A DNA stretch of 64,000 nucleotides from Deltaproteobacteria bacterium (GCA_029777945.1 JAKORG010000003.1:62001-126000), one strand, 5' to 3'. Shown: positions 1 to 9,000, counted from the stretch's first letter. Program-made: numbers and translations. The notes: generated from the letters alone by a model not told the origin.

Positions 1-1
1 T

Positions 2-607
2 TTAAAGATCGATGCCTGGGGAAGTAAAACCAACGCAATAGTGGAGACTATAAAGATTACCCAGGCAATAAATGCCAGTATAATAAACTTCCATCCCCCT
101 TCATGGCTTTCAGTAGAGCTAATTTTTTTCAGATGGTTTAAAAGGATGGAAGATTTTCAGAAGACCCTCGGCTCAGAAGGTATAAGATTAACCATTGAAA
201 ACATGCCCCGTGTGGGCAAAAGGCTCATGCTCATACCTTATATATTAAACGATTATATTGACCTCATAGATTACGGGATTAAAAGGAACCTTGATTTTAC
301 ATTTGATACAACACATCTGGGAACGTTCGGTATTGACCCTGTAGTGGGATTTTTGAGATTTTTCAAAACAGGTAGGTTGAGAAACATTCACATAAGCGAT
401 TATAATGACACAGATAGCCACCTTTTTCTCGGAAGAGGAGACATGCCTGTTGCAAAATTTTTAAATACTATAAGAAGATTGGGCTATAATGAATTGATTA
501 CCCTTGAAATATCGCCACAAGAACTACCCAGGTCAAGGCATTGGATGTTAAAGATGTTGAAATACCAACTCTCTCTTTTAAAATTTCATTTAGGCCTGGT
601 TATATGA
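2..607 (+). CDS. Sugar phosphate isomerase/epimerase-like protein (5' partial)
   Basis: The reading frame is open from the left edge, so the true start lies outside the window; an internal GTG at 41 is not needed. The visible 200 residues resemble the xylose-isomerase-like TIM barrel family (AP endonuclease 2 family): an E-N-M segment after a beta strand, D-T-T-H, an H-I-S-D segment near the C-terminal half and a final L-E-I-S strand, all places where that family binds divalent metal. Substrate cannot be told. The stop overlaps the radA start in an ATGA arrangement (604-607), so the two are probably translationally coupled. The family call is moderately sure, the function unknown. Confidence 0.7.
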   Translation, partial: LKIDAWGSKTNAIVETIKITQAINASIINFHPPSWLSVELIFFRWFKRMEDFQKTLGSEGIRLTIENMPRVGKRLMLIPYILNDYIDLIDYGIKRNLDFTFDTTHLGTFGIDPVVGFLRFFKTGRLRNIHISDYNDTDSHLFLGRGDMPVAKFLNTIRRLGYNELITLEISPQELPRSRHWMLKMLKYQLSLLKFHLGLVI

Positions 608-1932
608 GTAAAAAAACACTGTTTATCTGTGAAAACTGTGGATATGAGACCTATAAATGGATGGGTAGGTGTCCGCGATGCTCTTTATGGGATTCGATGA
701 AAGAGGTAGCATATGAAAAGGAAATGCCAAAGGCATTTTCGCAACCCCTTATAATGGAAGATGAAGATTTACCTGATGAAAGGATTATTCTCGGCATTGA
801 AGAACTCGATAGGGTTTTAGGTGGAGGCATGACAAAGGGGTCATCCATACTTTTGGGCGGAGACCCCGGGATAGGGAAATCAACCCTCTGTTTTGAAATT
901 GCATCGAAGATTGTAGAGATGGGTTATTCTTGTCTTTATGTGTCCGGTGAGGAATCGGCAAAACAGCTTATAGGAAGGAAAAAAAGGTTAAGCCTGAAGG
1001 GAAAATTTCCCATACTTACCACAAATTATCTTGATGACATCATCTCTGCCATAAATGCAAAGGTCTATGACCTTGTAATAATCGATTCCATTCAGTCCAT
1101 ATACAATACAAGGCTCTCCATGTTGCCTGGCACCATAAGTCAGATAAAGGATGTGTCATCCCGACTTGTCATGGAGATGAAGTCAAAAGAAACTACCCAT
1201 ATATTTATAGGTCATGTAACAAAGGAAGGGATGATTGCAGGCCCTAAGATACTCGAGCATATGGTAGATACGGTTTTATACTTTGAAGGGGATAAAATGC
1301 TTCCTTACAGGATACTAAGGGTTACAAAAAACAGGTTCGGTCCCATAGATGAGGTTGGTATATTTCAGATGAAGAGGGATGGTCTTATAAGTGTTGAAAA
1401 TCCTTCTGATTTTTTTGTATCAGAGAGAGAAAATATAGGCAGAGGAAGCACCTTATTTCCCTTTATAACAGGCACAAGACCTCTGTTGCTTGAGGTTCAA
1501 GCAGTAACACCGAAGACAAATTTTTCCATGCCGAGAAGGCTTTCAATAGGTTACGATTTAAACAGGTTATTTATTATCATAGCCATCGTGGAGAAAGCAA
1601 TGGGAAGACCCCTTTATGACAGGGATATTTACATAAACATAACAGGCGGAATAAAGGTGACAGAGCCTGGTGTTGATTTACCTGTAGCCGTTGCCATCAT
1701 GTCAGATTATCTAAATTTAGATATAGGGAGGGATACGGCGGTATTGGGAGAGATAGGCCTCACAGGAGAGATAAGAAAGATAGTAAATATGGATTTGAGG
1801 ATAAAAGAGTGTGTGAGGCTCGGAATAAAAAGGGTGTTGTGTCCTAAGGGTGTGGAAAATATACCTGAAATTGAGCTGGTGCCTCTAAAAAATGTAAAAT
1901 CCCTCTTCGAATACCTTGTTACAAGGCGCTAA
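604..1932 (+). CDS. radA: DNA repair protein RadA
   Basis: RadA (Sms) is a RecA-like ATPase that processes branched recombination intermediates. The protein has the expected order: an N-terminal zinc finger (CENCG...CPRC, residues about 8-26), a Walker A loop GGDPGIGKST, the RadA-specific KNRFG motif, and a C-terminal Lon-protease-like domain. The frame also has an upstream ATG at 541, but the ATG at 604 gives the standard RadA start (MSKK, then the zinc finger) and sits in an ATGA overlap with the upstream stop. At 442 residues the length is normal for the family. It converges on the usp gene 50 bases downstream. Confidence 0.95.
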   Translation: MSKKTLFICENCGYETYKWMGRCPRCSLWDSMKEVAYEKEMPKAFSQPLIMEDEDLPDERIILGIEELDRVLGGGMTKGSSILLGGDPGIGKSTLCFEIASKIVEMGYSCLYVSGEESAKQLIGRKKRLSLKGKFPILTTNYLDDIISAINAKVYDLVIIDSIQSIYNTRLSMLPGTISQIKDVSSRLVMEMKSKETTHIFIGHVTKEGMIAGPKILEHMVDTVLYFEGDKMLPYRILRVTKNRFGPIDEVGIFQMKRDGLISVENPSDFFVSERENIGRGSTLFPFITGTRPLLLEVQAVTPKTNFSMPRRLSIGYDLNRLFIIIAIVEKAMGRPLYDRDIYINITGGIKVTEPGVDLPVAVAIMSDYLNLDIGRDTAVLGEIGLTGEIRKIVNMDLRIKECVRLGIKRVLCPKGVENIPEIELVPLKNVKSLFEYLVTRR

Positions 1933-1961
1933 TCGTGTAATGTTTAATATATGCCCTTTAA

Positions 1962-1975
1962 AGTGCGGCCGCACT
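1962..1975. repeat. 14-base perfect palindrome between convergent genes
   Basis: AGTGCGGCCGCACT is a perfect palindrome and unusually GC-rich for this region. It lies between the convergent ends of radA and usp, so it can form a short hairpin on either transcript and may act as a bidirectional terminator. No strong T-run follows on either side, so the terminator reading is weak. Confidence 0.4.
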
Positions 1976-1982
1976 ATTAACA

Positions 1983-2438
1983 TTATGGCATGGTAAAAGC
2001 CATGCCCTCAGGTCTTATGGTTAAAACAGGACACGGTGATTTTCTGACCACCTTTTCTGCAACACTGCCGATTAATATATGTTCGATACCGCTTCTGCCG
2101 TGTGTGCCCATAACAACAAGGGAAATGGATTCTTCTTTTATATAGCTTATTATTTCAACAAAAGTAACACCGGACTTTATTACCTTTTTATAGGGTATAT
2201 CGATTTTTTTTGAAATCTTTTCGAAATCCTTTTCTATCTCTTTTTCTATATTTCTTTCGAGGGCAATAATGTTTTCAGGTGTCATAAAAGATTCATAAGG
2301 GGTAAAATAGCTTAAATTAGGTATAACATGTAAGAGATGAAGTTCTGAATTAAACTTTTTTGCAATCTCCACTGCATAGGCAATAATATTTTCAGTATAT
2401 TTGGAAAAATCTACAGGGCACAGTATTTTTTTAAACAT
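1983..2438 (-). CDS. Universal stress protein (UspA family)
   Basis: A single-domain Usp protein of 151 residues. It starts with the typical strand K-K-I-L-C-P-V-D-F-S and ends with the ATP-binding signature G-T-H-G-R-S-G-I-E-H, then G-S-V-A-E-K-V-V-R and CPVL. An ATG 15 bases further upstream exists, but it overlaps the ribosome binding site GGAGGTGAT, which is correctly spaced for the ATG at 2438; that inner start is chosen. It lies 46 bases downstream of the NIL/ferredoxin gene on the same strand. Usp proteins bind ATP and aid survival under stress; the specific role here is unknown. Confidence 0.9.
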   Translation of the reverse strand: MFKKILCPVDFSKYTENIIAYAVEIAKKFNSELHLLHVIPNLSYFTPYESFMTPENIIALERNIEKEIEKDFEKISKKIDIPYKKVIKSGVTFVEIISYIKEESISLVVMGTHGRSGIEHILIGSVAEKVVRKSPCPVLTIRPEGMAFTMP

Positions 2439-2484
2439 ATTAATCACCTCCATAAGTTTTTAAAAATCTAAAAGGCACATTTCA

Positions 2485-2895
2485 CTAAAAATCGAAATAC
2501 ACATTCAACGCCTTAACAGGACACACCTTTACACATAGTTCACAGGCAACGCATTTTTTGTAATCAAAGTTTACCTCCATTGTCTTTCGGTCTATATACA
2601 ATGCTGAAGGGGCACAGACACTTGTGCACACACCGCAATGGACACATTTTGATTCATCTCTTTTTATATCCTGTTCAATAGGCTCTATACCACAGCCTGC
2701 ATCTATGAGATACTCGATGCCTTTCTGGAAATCCTCTTCTTCACCTTCTATCTCCATTACCATAATAGAATCTGCCTTAGGTAAAACATTTGCCCTTAAT
2801 ATGTTAAAGATCAAATTGTGATCTTTAACTAGTCTGTATACAATGGGCTTGTCTATCATATTTTTTTTAAACCTTATGAGTATCCTTTTTTTCAT
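2485..2895 (-). CDS. NIL-domain / 2[4Fe-4S] ferredoxin protein
   Basis: The N-terminal 75 residues form a NIL domain (the small ligand-binding domain also found at the end of MetN). The rest is a two-cluster ferredoxin with motifs CVHCGVCTSVC and CVACELCVKVCP. Proteins with this fusion have been genetically linked to homocysteine formation from aspartate semialdehyde in methanogens and sulfate reducers, together with a DUF39 (COG1900) protein and a COG2122 protein. The adjacent upstream gene, 22 bases away, is that COG2122/UPF0280 protein, which supports the assignment. No DUF39 gene is in the window. Confidence 0.85.
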   Translation of the reverse strand: MKKRILIRFKKNMIDKPIVYRLVKDHNLIFNILRANVLPKADSIMVMEIEGEEEDFQKGIEYLIDAGCGIEPIEQDIKRDESKCVHCGVCTSVCAPSALYIDRKTMEVNFDYKKCVACELCVKVCPVKALNVYFDF

Positions 2896-2917
2896 TTTTT
2901 CCTCGCTTTATTGTTAA

Positions 2918-3640
2918 TCATGGTGTCACTATCTGAATATCACCCCAAACACCAAGGTGGTCTTTCATTATAATAAGTATACCCTTTATTTCTTTAAATG
3001 TCTTTGCCTTTTCTATGGCATTTGAAATATCATCCCTCTTTTTTACAATATTTCCTATATATGTTGCAAGGCCATCGCAAAATAAAGACGATTCTCCTAT
3101 GACACAGACTGCATCTGTCTTGCCAAAACTTAAAGAATGGCCCACTGTGCCTGAGGATGTGCAGATACCATATGCCTTTTCCGAAGGTTTAATGTTTAAA
3201 GCTATTTTTTTACTAAAAGGCGAATCTTTTGCATATATAAGGATTTTTCTTTGTTTCTTTGTCTTAAGGTATATGTCTCCTCCGTTTTCTAAGATGAATT
3301 CATCTGTTAGAGAACTTATATCATTGCCTATAAATTCAGCAATTGCACCGGCAACACAGGCAAGGGGACCAACACCTATAATAGACGATGCCTCTATCAT
3401 TTTCTTTACAATAGGGGGCGCGTATTTGTCGTAGGATATGGGGATAAAGCTATCTTTAAATTCTGGTCTAAGCTTAATATATTCGTCGAGCTGATATCTG
3501 TAATGGATAAGCCTTTCTTTAATATGTTGGGAAATGTCTTTTTTTGTGCAACACAAAATGTCTGTTTCTTTGTGGATAACCTCATAGCATATAAGGTCGT
3601 GAGGCCTTGATACCTGTCTGTAAAATCTCTCTTCATACAA
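2918..3640 (-). CDS. UPF0280 (COG2122) family protein, ApbE-superfamily-like
   Basis: About 240 residues matching the UPF0280 family: the conserved I-G-V-G-P-L-A-C-V-A-G-A-I-A-E segment, then E-N-G-G-D-I-Y, and the C-terminal half with I-C-T-S-S-G-T-V-G-H-S and S-L-F-C-D-G-L-A-T. These last motifs recall ApbE, the flavin transferase. In Desulfovibrio genetics a COG2122 protein acts with NIL/ferredoxin and DUF39 proteins in homocysteine synthesis, and this gene directly precedes a NIL/ferredoxin gene. The start is a TTG with GAGG eight bases upstream. The family is sure; the biochemical role is inferred from relatives. Confidence 0.85.
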   Translation of the reverse strand: MYEERFYRQVSRPHDLICYEVIHKETDILCCTKKDISQHIKERLIHYRYQLDEYIKLRPEFKDSFIPISYDKYAPPIVKKMIEASSIIGVGPLACVAGAIAEFIGNDISSLTDEFILENGGDIYLKTKKQRKILIYAKDSPFSKKIALNIKPSEKAYGICTSSGTVGHSLSFGKTDAVCVIGESSLFCDGLATYIGNIVKKRDDISNAIEKAKTFKEIKGILIIMKDHLGVWGDIQIVTP

Positions 3641-3802
3641 TTAACTATCCTCAAATCTTATAAAAATAAATTTTCTTAAAAAGTTAATATTCAAGCATTT
3701 AAAACTATAGTAAGACGTTGAATTTTTTTAATCCAAAAAATTATACTACATTAAAAAAGGCCGTTATTGATTTAATAGTTACAGCGAGTATATTCCCTTT
3801 AC

Positions 3803-4063
3803 CTAAACACCTACTCCGAGCATTCCGTTTGATACATGGCTTGCCTCTGTGGCCGTTATGGACTGTTCATCAACATCTTTTTCGATTTTCATCGCAAGTT
3901 CTCTCAACTGTGAAGCCATTTTAATGCCTATTGAAAAGGGATCGCCTGCAGTCTCTATCCTCTCTTTTGCTATCTTTTCCAGATTCATAAGCGCATCTTT
4001 GAAAAGTTTCTCGCCCTTATCCTTTGCCTTGCTGTTTGATCTTTTGCTTGGCCTGGTTGCCAT
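3803..4063 (-). CDS. Small hypothetical protein
   Basis: An 86-residue protein I do not recognise. It has a very basic, lysine/serine-rich N-terminus followed by two amphipathic, charged helices and a short glycine/valine tail. No signal peptide or membrane segment is visible. It is likely real because it has a strong ribosome binding site (AAGGGGGTG), a good promoter at 4129-4156 and an inverted repeat in its leader. It stands alone between two other minus-strand genes. A DNA-associated or structural role is only a guess. Confidence 0.65.
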   Translation of the reverse strand: MATRPSKRSNSKAKDKGEKLFKDALMNLEKIAKERIETAGDPFSIGIKMASQLRELAMKIEKDVDEQSITATEASHVSNGMLGVGV

Positions 4064-4096
4064 TAAAACACCCCCTTAAAAATTTTTTTATATTTC

Positions 4097-4115
4097 ACTT
4101 AATTTTTTATTAAGT
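4097..4115 (-). promoter_or_regulatory. Inverted repeat in the leader of the small gene
   Basis: ACTTAAT, five T, then ATTAAGT: a perfect 7-base inverted repeat located between the predicted promoter and the start codon at 4063. It could be an operator just past the transcription start or an mRNA hairpin. Seen directly; function inferred. Confidence 0.4.
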
Positions 4116-4128
4116 CTTCTATCATTTA

Positions 4129-4156
4129 AGTATATCCCCGATATGCTTTTAGTCAA
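4129..4156 (-). promoter_or_regulatory. Sigma70-type promoter for the small hypothetical gene
   Basis: On the minus strand TTGACT (4156-4151), a 16-base spacer and TATACT (4134-4129) form a near-consensus housekeeping promoter pointing at the gene that starts at 4063. Confidence 0.55.
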
Positions 4157-4189
4157 GGAAAATAAACATGGTTTTTTTCACAACAGTCT

Positions 4190-5200
4190 TTAAAACAATG
4201 AATCAATAGTATCCAGCATATTTCCTTTCAATTCTTTTCCTCCAAAAGACACAATAAATTCCTTTTGAGGCAGTTCTTTTATCTCTCTTTCTATATAAAT
4301 GCCTGTATTTGCCCATCTTTCTATGTTTTTTCTTTTAAAACCCATAAGATGAGGCTCATCCCTTCTGTTTATCTTTACAATAACCTTTCCTTTAATGTCG
4401 TATCTTGAAAATAGTCCCGTTAATGCAAGGTAAAAACCTTCTGATTTTACTATATTTCCAAAGGCAGGGTGATAGAAACCACCAGCAATCTTTTCCTTTA
4501 TAACCTCATTATCCGTTAGACCCATTTTTACAACGGGTATATTTAAAAATAAGGCATTAAGGTATATATAAAGGGCCCTTAGAACAACTTCATTAAAATC
4601 ACAGGGCACAAATTCACCACTTTTGAATGCATTGTAAAGGGGTGTATCCTTTAAAATGACAAGGGGGTAAATTCTTATATACGAAGGCATAAGTCTTTTT
4701 ATATGTTTTACCGTATGACTTATATCTTCTCTTTCTTCATCTGGTAAACCTACCATTACCTGTATTGCCACATGAAAGCCTTCTTTCTTCAACAGTTCAT
4801 AGGCGTTATAGAAATCAGCCACACTATAACCCCTGTTTAGTTTCAAAAGTATCTTGTCATTAAAGACAGGCATGCCGAGCTCTATGGTTTTCACGTTGTT
4901 TTTTTTTAATATGTGAATGGTCTTTTCGTTTATTGGCACGGGCTTTGTAGAGATCCTGAAAGCAGTAATGTTTTCCCTGTAATTATCGAAAAGGGAGAAT
5001 ATCTTTTTTAGAAAAGACGGAGGTATACCAAAGATATTGCCGCCAAATAGCCCCACTTCATATTTTTGATGGCAACGGGAAAGGGAATTTTTAATAACCT
5101 TTTCAATGTCTGATTCTTTTGTATCTGTTATAATAGTCTGGTCATAATAAATGCATCTTCTATCACAACCAAGATGGGGTAAAAATACAGGACATAGCAT
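4190..5200 (-). CDS. Radical SAM family protein with a degenerate cluster motif
   Basis: The overall sequence fits the Elp3-like radical SAM family: the lead-in P-H-L-G-C-D-R-R-C, the G-x-P-D-E-E-R-E-D segment, and an F-R-I-S-T-K-P segment. The cluster motif, however, reads CDRRCIYY where the family has CxxxCxxC; the third cysteine codon is TAT instead of TGT. Without it a normal SAM-cleaving [4Fe-4S] cluster is not expected. The frame extends upstream to an ATG at 5326, but that would overlap the divergent lipoprotein gene; the ATG at 5200 is chosen, giving 336 residues, although it lacks a clear ribosome binding site. The family is well supported, activity doubtful. Confidence 0.75.
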   Translation of the reverse strand: MLCPVFLPHLGCDRRCIYYDQTIITDTKESDIEKVIKNSLSRCHQKYEVGLFGGNIFGIPPSFLKKIFSLFDNYRENITAFRISTKPVPINEKTIHILKKNNVKTIELGMPVFNDKILLKLNRGYSVADFYNAYELLKKEGFHVAIQVMVGLPDEEREDISHTVKHIKRLMPSYIRIYPLVILKDTPLYNAFKSGEFVPCDFNEVVLRALYIYLNALFLNIPVVKMGLTDNEVIKEKIAGGFYHPAFGNIVKSEGFYLALTGLFSRYDIKGKVIVKINRRDEPHLMGFKRKNIERWANTGIYIEREIKELPQKEFIVSFGGKELKGNMLDTIDSLF

Positions 5201-5258
5201 AAAGCACGCTGTTTTCTTTACATTAAGGTTATCCTCTGCTACAATAACCCAAAAAATT

Positions 5259-6875
5259 ATGACTGTAAAGCATTTTATTTCAATAACAATCTTACTATTT
5301 TTTTGCCTCTTTTGCACAAAGTCCAAGGACCCCCACTTTTACGATGAAAGGGGCACACCTGCCTATGGGGATACGATTATTACAGCATCCATTGGAGAAC
5401 CATCGAACTTAATTCCGATCCTTGCTACAGATAGCCCTTCCCATGAAGTGGCATCTTTTATCTACAATGGCCTTGTAAAATACGATAAGAATCTTCGCAT
5501 AGTAGGTAATCTCGCAGAATCATGGGAGGTATCAAAGGATAATCTTACCATTACATTTAAGCTCAGAAGGGATGTAAAGTGGCATGATGGTGTGCCTTTT
5601 ACTGCCCACGATGTTATGTTTACTTATAAACTCATTACAGACCCTAAGACACCTACTGCATATGCCGGAGATTTTCTCCTTGTTAAAGAGGCAAGGGTAA
5701 TAGATGATTACACCTTTAGAATAACATACAGTAAACCTTTTGCCCCAGGGCTTATAAGTTGGTCTACTGCCATACTGCCAAAGCACCTCCTTGAGGGAAA
5801 AGATATTACAAATTCACCTCTTTCAAGAAAGCCAGTAGGCACAGGACCTTATAAATTTTACGAGTGGATTCCAGGAGAAAGGGTAGTGCTTACTGCCAAT
5901 GGTGAGTATTTTGAAGGTAGGCCTTATATCAATAGGTATATAATGCGTGTAATACCTGATAGTGCTACCATGTTTTTAGAGTTAAAAAGATACGGTATTG
6001 ATATGATGGGCCTTACCCCCATTCAGGCAGTAAGGCAGACTGATTATCCTGCCTTTAAAAGAGAGTTTAATAAATTCAGGTATCTTTCTTTTGGATACGT
6101 GTATTTAGGTTATAATTTGAAGCACCCTTTTTTTAAAGATAAAAGGGTGAGACAGGCAATAAGCTATGCCATAAACAAAAAGGAAATTATTGATGGGATA
6201 CTCCTTGGCCAGGGTGTTGAGGCAGATGGCCCATATAAACCAGATATGTGGGCATATAATGGAAATGTAAAAAAATATCCCTATGATAGACAAAAGGCTA
6301 AGGCACTTTTATCTGAAGCGGGTTTTAAGATGGGTCAGGACAACATCCTTTATAAAGGCGGCATCCCCTTTGAATTTACCATACTCGTTAATCAGGGAAA
6401 CGATGTAAGGATAAAATGTGCAGAGTTAATCCAGAAAAGACTTTCAGAGATAGGTATCAAGGTGAAGATAAGGGTTATTGAATGGGCGAGTTTTATAAAT
6501 GAATTCATAGACAAGAGAGATTTTGAAGCAGTTATACTCGGCTGGAGTATCCCTCATGACCCTGACATTTTCGATATATGGCATTCATCAAAACAGGGCA
6601 AAAAAGAGCTTAATTTTATTTCCTTTGAAAATAAAGAAGTGGATGAACTCCTTGTCAAGGCAAGGCATACATTAGATATAGAGGAAAGAAAGAGATGCTA
6701 TTTCCGTATTCAGGAGATCCTTGCAGAGGAACAGCCGTATACCTTTTTATTTGTGCCATATGCAAACGTGGCAATACATAAAAGATTTAAAGGTATTGAG
6801 CCGGCACCAGCAGGTATTATGTATGACTTTATAAAATGGTATGTGCCGGAAAAACAGATGAGGTATATCCAGTAA
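5259..6875 (+). CDS. ABC transporter peptide-binding lipoprotein (SBP family 5)
   Basis: The extracytoplasmic solute-binding protein of a peptide/nickel-type (Dpp/Opp) ABC importer. From the ATG at 5259 it begins with a short hydrophobic signal segment ending in cysteines at residues 16 and 19, the probable lipid-anchored position, followed by a polar stretch. Family signatures follow: [23 protein letters not shown] and R-K-P-V-G-T-G-P-Y. An in-frame upstream ATG would overlap the divergent radical SAM gene and is not used. The length, about 538 residues, is normal. Its stop overlaps the start of the permease gene by one base, so the two form an operon. Confidence 0.9.
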   Translation: MTVKHFISITILLFFCLFCTKSKDPHFYDERGTPAYGDTIITASIGEPSNLIPILATDSPSHEVASFIYNGLVKYDKNLRIVGNLAESWEVSKDNLTITFKLRRDVKWHDGVPFTAHDVMFTYKLITDPKTPTAYAGDFLLVKEARVIDDYTFRITYSKPFAPGLISWSTAILPKHLLEGKDITNSPLSRKPVGTGPYKFYEWIPGERVVLTANGEYFEGRPYINRYIMRVIPDSATMFLELKRYGIDMMGLTPIQAVRQTDYPAFKREFNKFRYLSFGYVYLGYNLKHPFFKDKRVRQAISYAINKKEIIDGILLGQGVEADGPYKPDMWAYNGNVKKYPYDRQKAKALLSEAGFKMGQDNILYKGGIPFEFTILVNQGNDVRIKCAELIQKRLSEIGIKVKIRVIEWASFINEFIDKRDFEAVILGWSIPHDPDIFDIWHSSKQGKKELNFISFENKEVDELLVKARHTLDIEERKRCYFRIQEILAEEQPYTFLFVPYANVAIHKRFKGIEPAPAGIMYDFIKWYVPEKQMRYIQ

Positions 6876-7849
6876 TGGTGCGTTATCTTTTAAAAAGATT
6901 GATTCTCATGATACCCATGCTTCTGGGCATCACCATTATTTCCTTTGTTGTGATCCATTTAACCCCTGGTGAGCCTGGTGTTATTGAAGCAGAGATGAAT
7001 CCTAAGGTGACAAAGGAGGTTCGTGAGAGGATTAGGGCATATTATGGCCTTGATAAACCCCTTCATATCCAGTATTACATGTGGCTTAAAAGGATCGTGA
7101 AACTCGATTTTGGCATCTCCTTTGCTTCGGACAGGAGGCCAGTTATCGAAAAAATAAAGGAGAGGATACCCATTACCGTATCCATTAATCTTATCTCCAT
7201 GTTGCTCATATTTATTATAGGTATACCCATTGGTATATACTGTGCAAAACACAAGGATACAACTATTGATAAGGCACTCACTGCCTTTGTCTTTGCAGGC
7301 TATGCAGCACCTACATTCTGGCTTGCCTTACTTTTAATGATGTTTTTCGGTGTATACTTAGAGTGGTTACCCATTTCAGGGTTGAAGTCCTTTAATTTCA
7401 ATGAAATGTCATTTTTCGAAAAGATCATGGATGTGGCGGGTCATCTCATTTTGCCTATCTTTATATCTGCCTTTGGCGGTCTTGCAGGTATATCAAGATA
7501 TATGAAAAGTAGCCTTCTTGAGGTATTACGCCAGGAATACATAATTACTGCCTATGCAAAAGGTTTACCGGAAGATGTGGTGTTAAAAAAACATGCCCTT
7601 AGAAATGCCCTGCTGCCTGTTATTACCATAATAGGCCTTTCTGTGCCAGGGCTTATTGGTGGAAGTGTAATCTTTGAGAGTATCTTTTCCATCCCTGGTA
7701 TGGGTCAGCTTTTTTACATGAGTGTCATGGCAAGGGACTACCCGACCATTATGGGTATACTTGTGATAGGAGCATTTTTAACCCTTCTCGGAAACCTCCT
7801 CTCCGATATCCTTTACGCAGTGGCAGACCCGAGGATAAGGATAGGTTAG
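6875..7849 (+). CDS. Peptide ABC transporter permease, DppB type
   Basis: A membrane permease of the DppB/OppB family. It starts [20 protein letters not shown] with a TM helix, has the extracellular Y-Y-G-L-D-K-P-L segment, several further TM helices, and the cytoplasmic coupling loop R-Q-E-Y-I-x-T-A-x-A-K-G-L that contacts the ATPase. The start at 6875 shares one base with the upstream stop. The second permease (DppC) and the ATPases (DppD/F) do not follow; a sugar deacetylase-like gene comes next, so the transporter must use partners encoded elsewhere or be incomplete. Confidence 0.9.
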   Translation: MVRYLLKRLILMIPMLLGITIISFVVIHLTPGEPGVIEAEMNPKVTKEVRERIRAYYGLDKPLHIQYYMWLKRIVKLDFGISFASDRRPVIEKIKERIPITVSINLISMLLIFIIGIPIGIYCAKHKDTTIDKALTAFVFAGYAAPTFWLALLLMMFFGVYLEWLPISGLKSFNFNEMSFFEKIMDVAGHLILPIFISAFGGLAGISRYMKSSLLEVLRQEYIITAYAKGLPEDVVLKKHALRNALLPVITIIGLSVPGLIGGSVIFESIFSIPGMGQLFYMSVMARDYPTIMGILVIGAFLTLLGNLLSDILYAVADPRIRIG

Positions 7850-7855
7850 CGTTTG

Positions 7856-8704
7856 ATGGAGGCAATTGATGTCCACATACACGGTTTTTTAGGTTTAGAT
7901 ACAAAAGATGCAACCCATGATAACATCCTAAAAATAGCAGAAGGGCTTTTTAAAAAAGGCATTACAGGTTTTTTACCTACCGTTTATCCCCGTTCAATCA
8001 GTCATATGAGAGAAGATATGGATTCCATAAAAAAGGCTATGATTATACAGAAAAAAGAAGGCATTCAAGGTCAAGCAGAGATAATGGGCATTCATCTTGA
8101 AGGACCCTTCCTCAATCCTGCAAGATGCGGGAGTTTGGATAAAAAAGCATTTCTTATGCCAAACGAAAAGAATTTTAAAAGCTTAATCGAGGGCTTTGAA
8201 GATGTGATAAAGTTAATCACCATTGCCCCTGAACTGGATGGAGCTTTAAAGATTATAGAAAAGGCCGTTGAAAGAGGAATCACAGTAAGCATGGGTCATT
8301 CTGATGCAAGATTCGAAGATGCAGAGGCGGGTTTTAATGCCGGTGCACGGGGGATTACTCATATACTAAATGCCATGCGGCCCATCCATCACAGGGAGCC
8401 AGGCATAGCAGGGTTTGGCATTATGAATCCTGAGATTTATATCGAAGTTATAGCAGATGCATTCCATCTTCATAAAAAAATAATTGAAATGATATTTAGA
8501 ATTAAAGATCCTGAACACATAATCCTTGTGTCTGATGCAGTAAAGTATACAGGCCTAATGTCACCTGTAGAAGCAGATGGTGTTCTTATTGGTGGTGCAA
8601 TGACAATAGTGGAATCTGCAAAAAGGATCATAAACGAAGGATTTGAAAAGGATATGGTTTTAAAATGTATCTCCCTTAATCCATCAAGATATCTTATGGG
8701 CTAA
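7856..8704 (+). CDS. Compact N-acetylglucosamine-6-phosphate deacetylase-like protein
   Basis: An amidohydrolase of the NagA family. It has D-V-H-I-H-G near residue 6, the metal-binding glutamate in H-L-E-G-P-F, S-M-G-H-S-D-A, H-I-L-N-A-M-R-P-I-H-H-R-E-P-G and the catalytic aspartate in V-S-D-A-V. At 282 residues it is about 100 shorter than usual NagA: it begins directly at the first barrel strand and ends at the N-P-S-R-Y-L-M-G helix, so the flanking beta-sandwich parts are absent. The gene starts six bases after the permease; a TTG immediately before the ATG is an alternative start. Genomic context suggests recycling of cell-wall amino sugar or peptide, which is inference. Confidence 0.75.
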   Translation: MEAIDVHIHGFLGLDTKDATHDNILKIAEGLFKKGITGFLPTVYPRSISHMREDMDSIKKAMIIQKKEGIQGQAEIMGIHLEGPFLNPARCGSLDKKAFLMPNEKNFKSLIEGFEDVIKLITIAPELDGALKIIEKAVERGITVSMGHSDARFEDAEAGFNAGARGITHILNAMRPIHHREPGIAGFGIMNPEIYIEVIADAFHLHKKIIEMIFRIKDPEHIILVSDAVKYTGLMSPVEADGVLIGGAMTIVESAKRIINEGFEKDMVLKCISLNPSRYLMG

Positions 8705-9000
8705 ACTTTTCTGAAATTTTTTAACTTCTGTGGAAAAAGAGGTCATATAAAGTATTTTTTCCTTGAATAGTCTTAAACAAGCCTCAACTAAATCATTATG
8801 GGCAGCTGAACGCATTTTTTTGCCTTTATCGTGACCTCATCATTTTTTAATCCCAGTGAGCAATGGGCAACTCACTCTATATGTCTTTAGGTAACTCATA
8901 TCCCTTTTTACGATAAAGATTCAAAAGTTGCATTTCAATGTCTGTTAGCTTTCCTGGCTTATTGAGTATACGAGAAGGTATTGAAATCTTGTGGGTTTAC
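8705..9000 (-). pseudogene. Decayed HD-GYP phosphodiesterase fragment
   Basis: This 358-base gap has no intact gene. On the minus strand, 8996-8877 reads KISIPSRILNKPGKLTDIE and then GYELPKDI before a stop. That matches the region just after the HD motif of HD-GYP cyclic-di-GMP phosphodiesterases (GKI-x-IP-x-x-ILNKPGKL). Further on, from 8814 in a different frame, comes NDLVEACLRLFKEK, which matches the last helix of the same domain. Stops, frame changes and the missing GYP segment show that it is a remnant. The domain match is from memory of the family, not from a search. Confidence 0.55.

Noticed and set aside
3015-3434. A 139-codon plus-strand frame inside the UPF0280 gene
   Set aside because: It is the antisense shadow of a well-matched protein family member and has no family features of its own.
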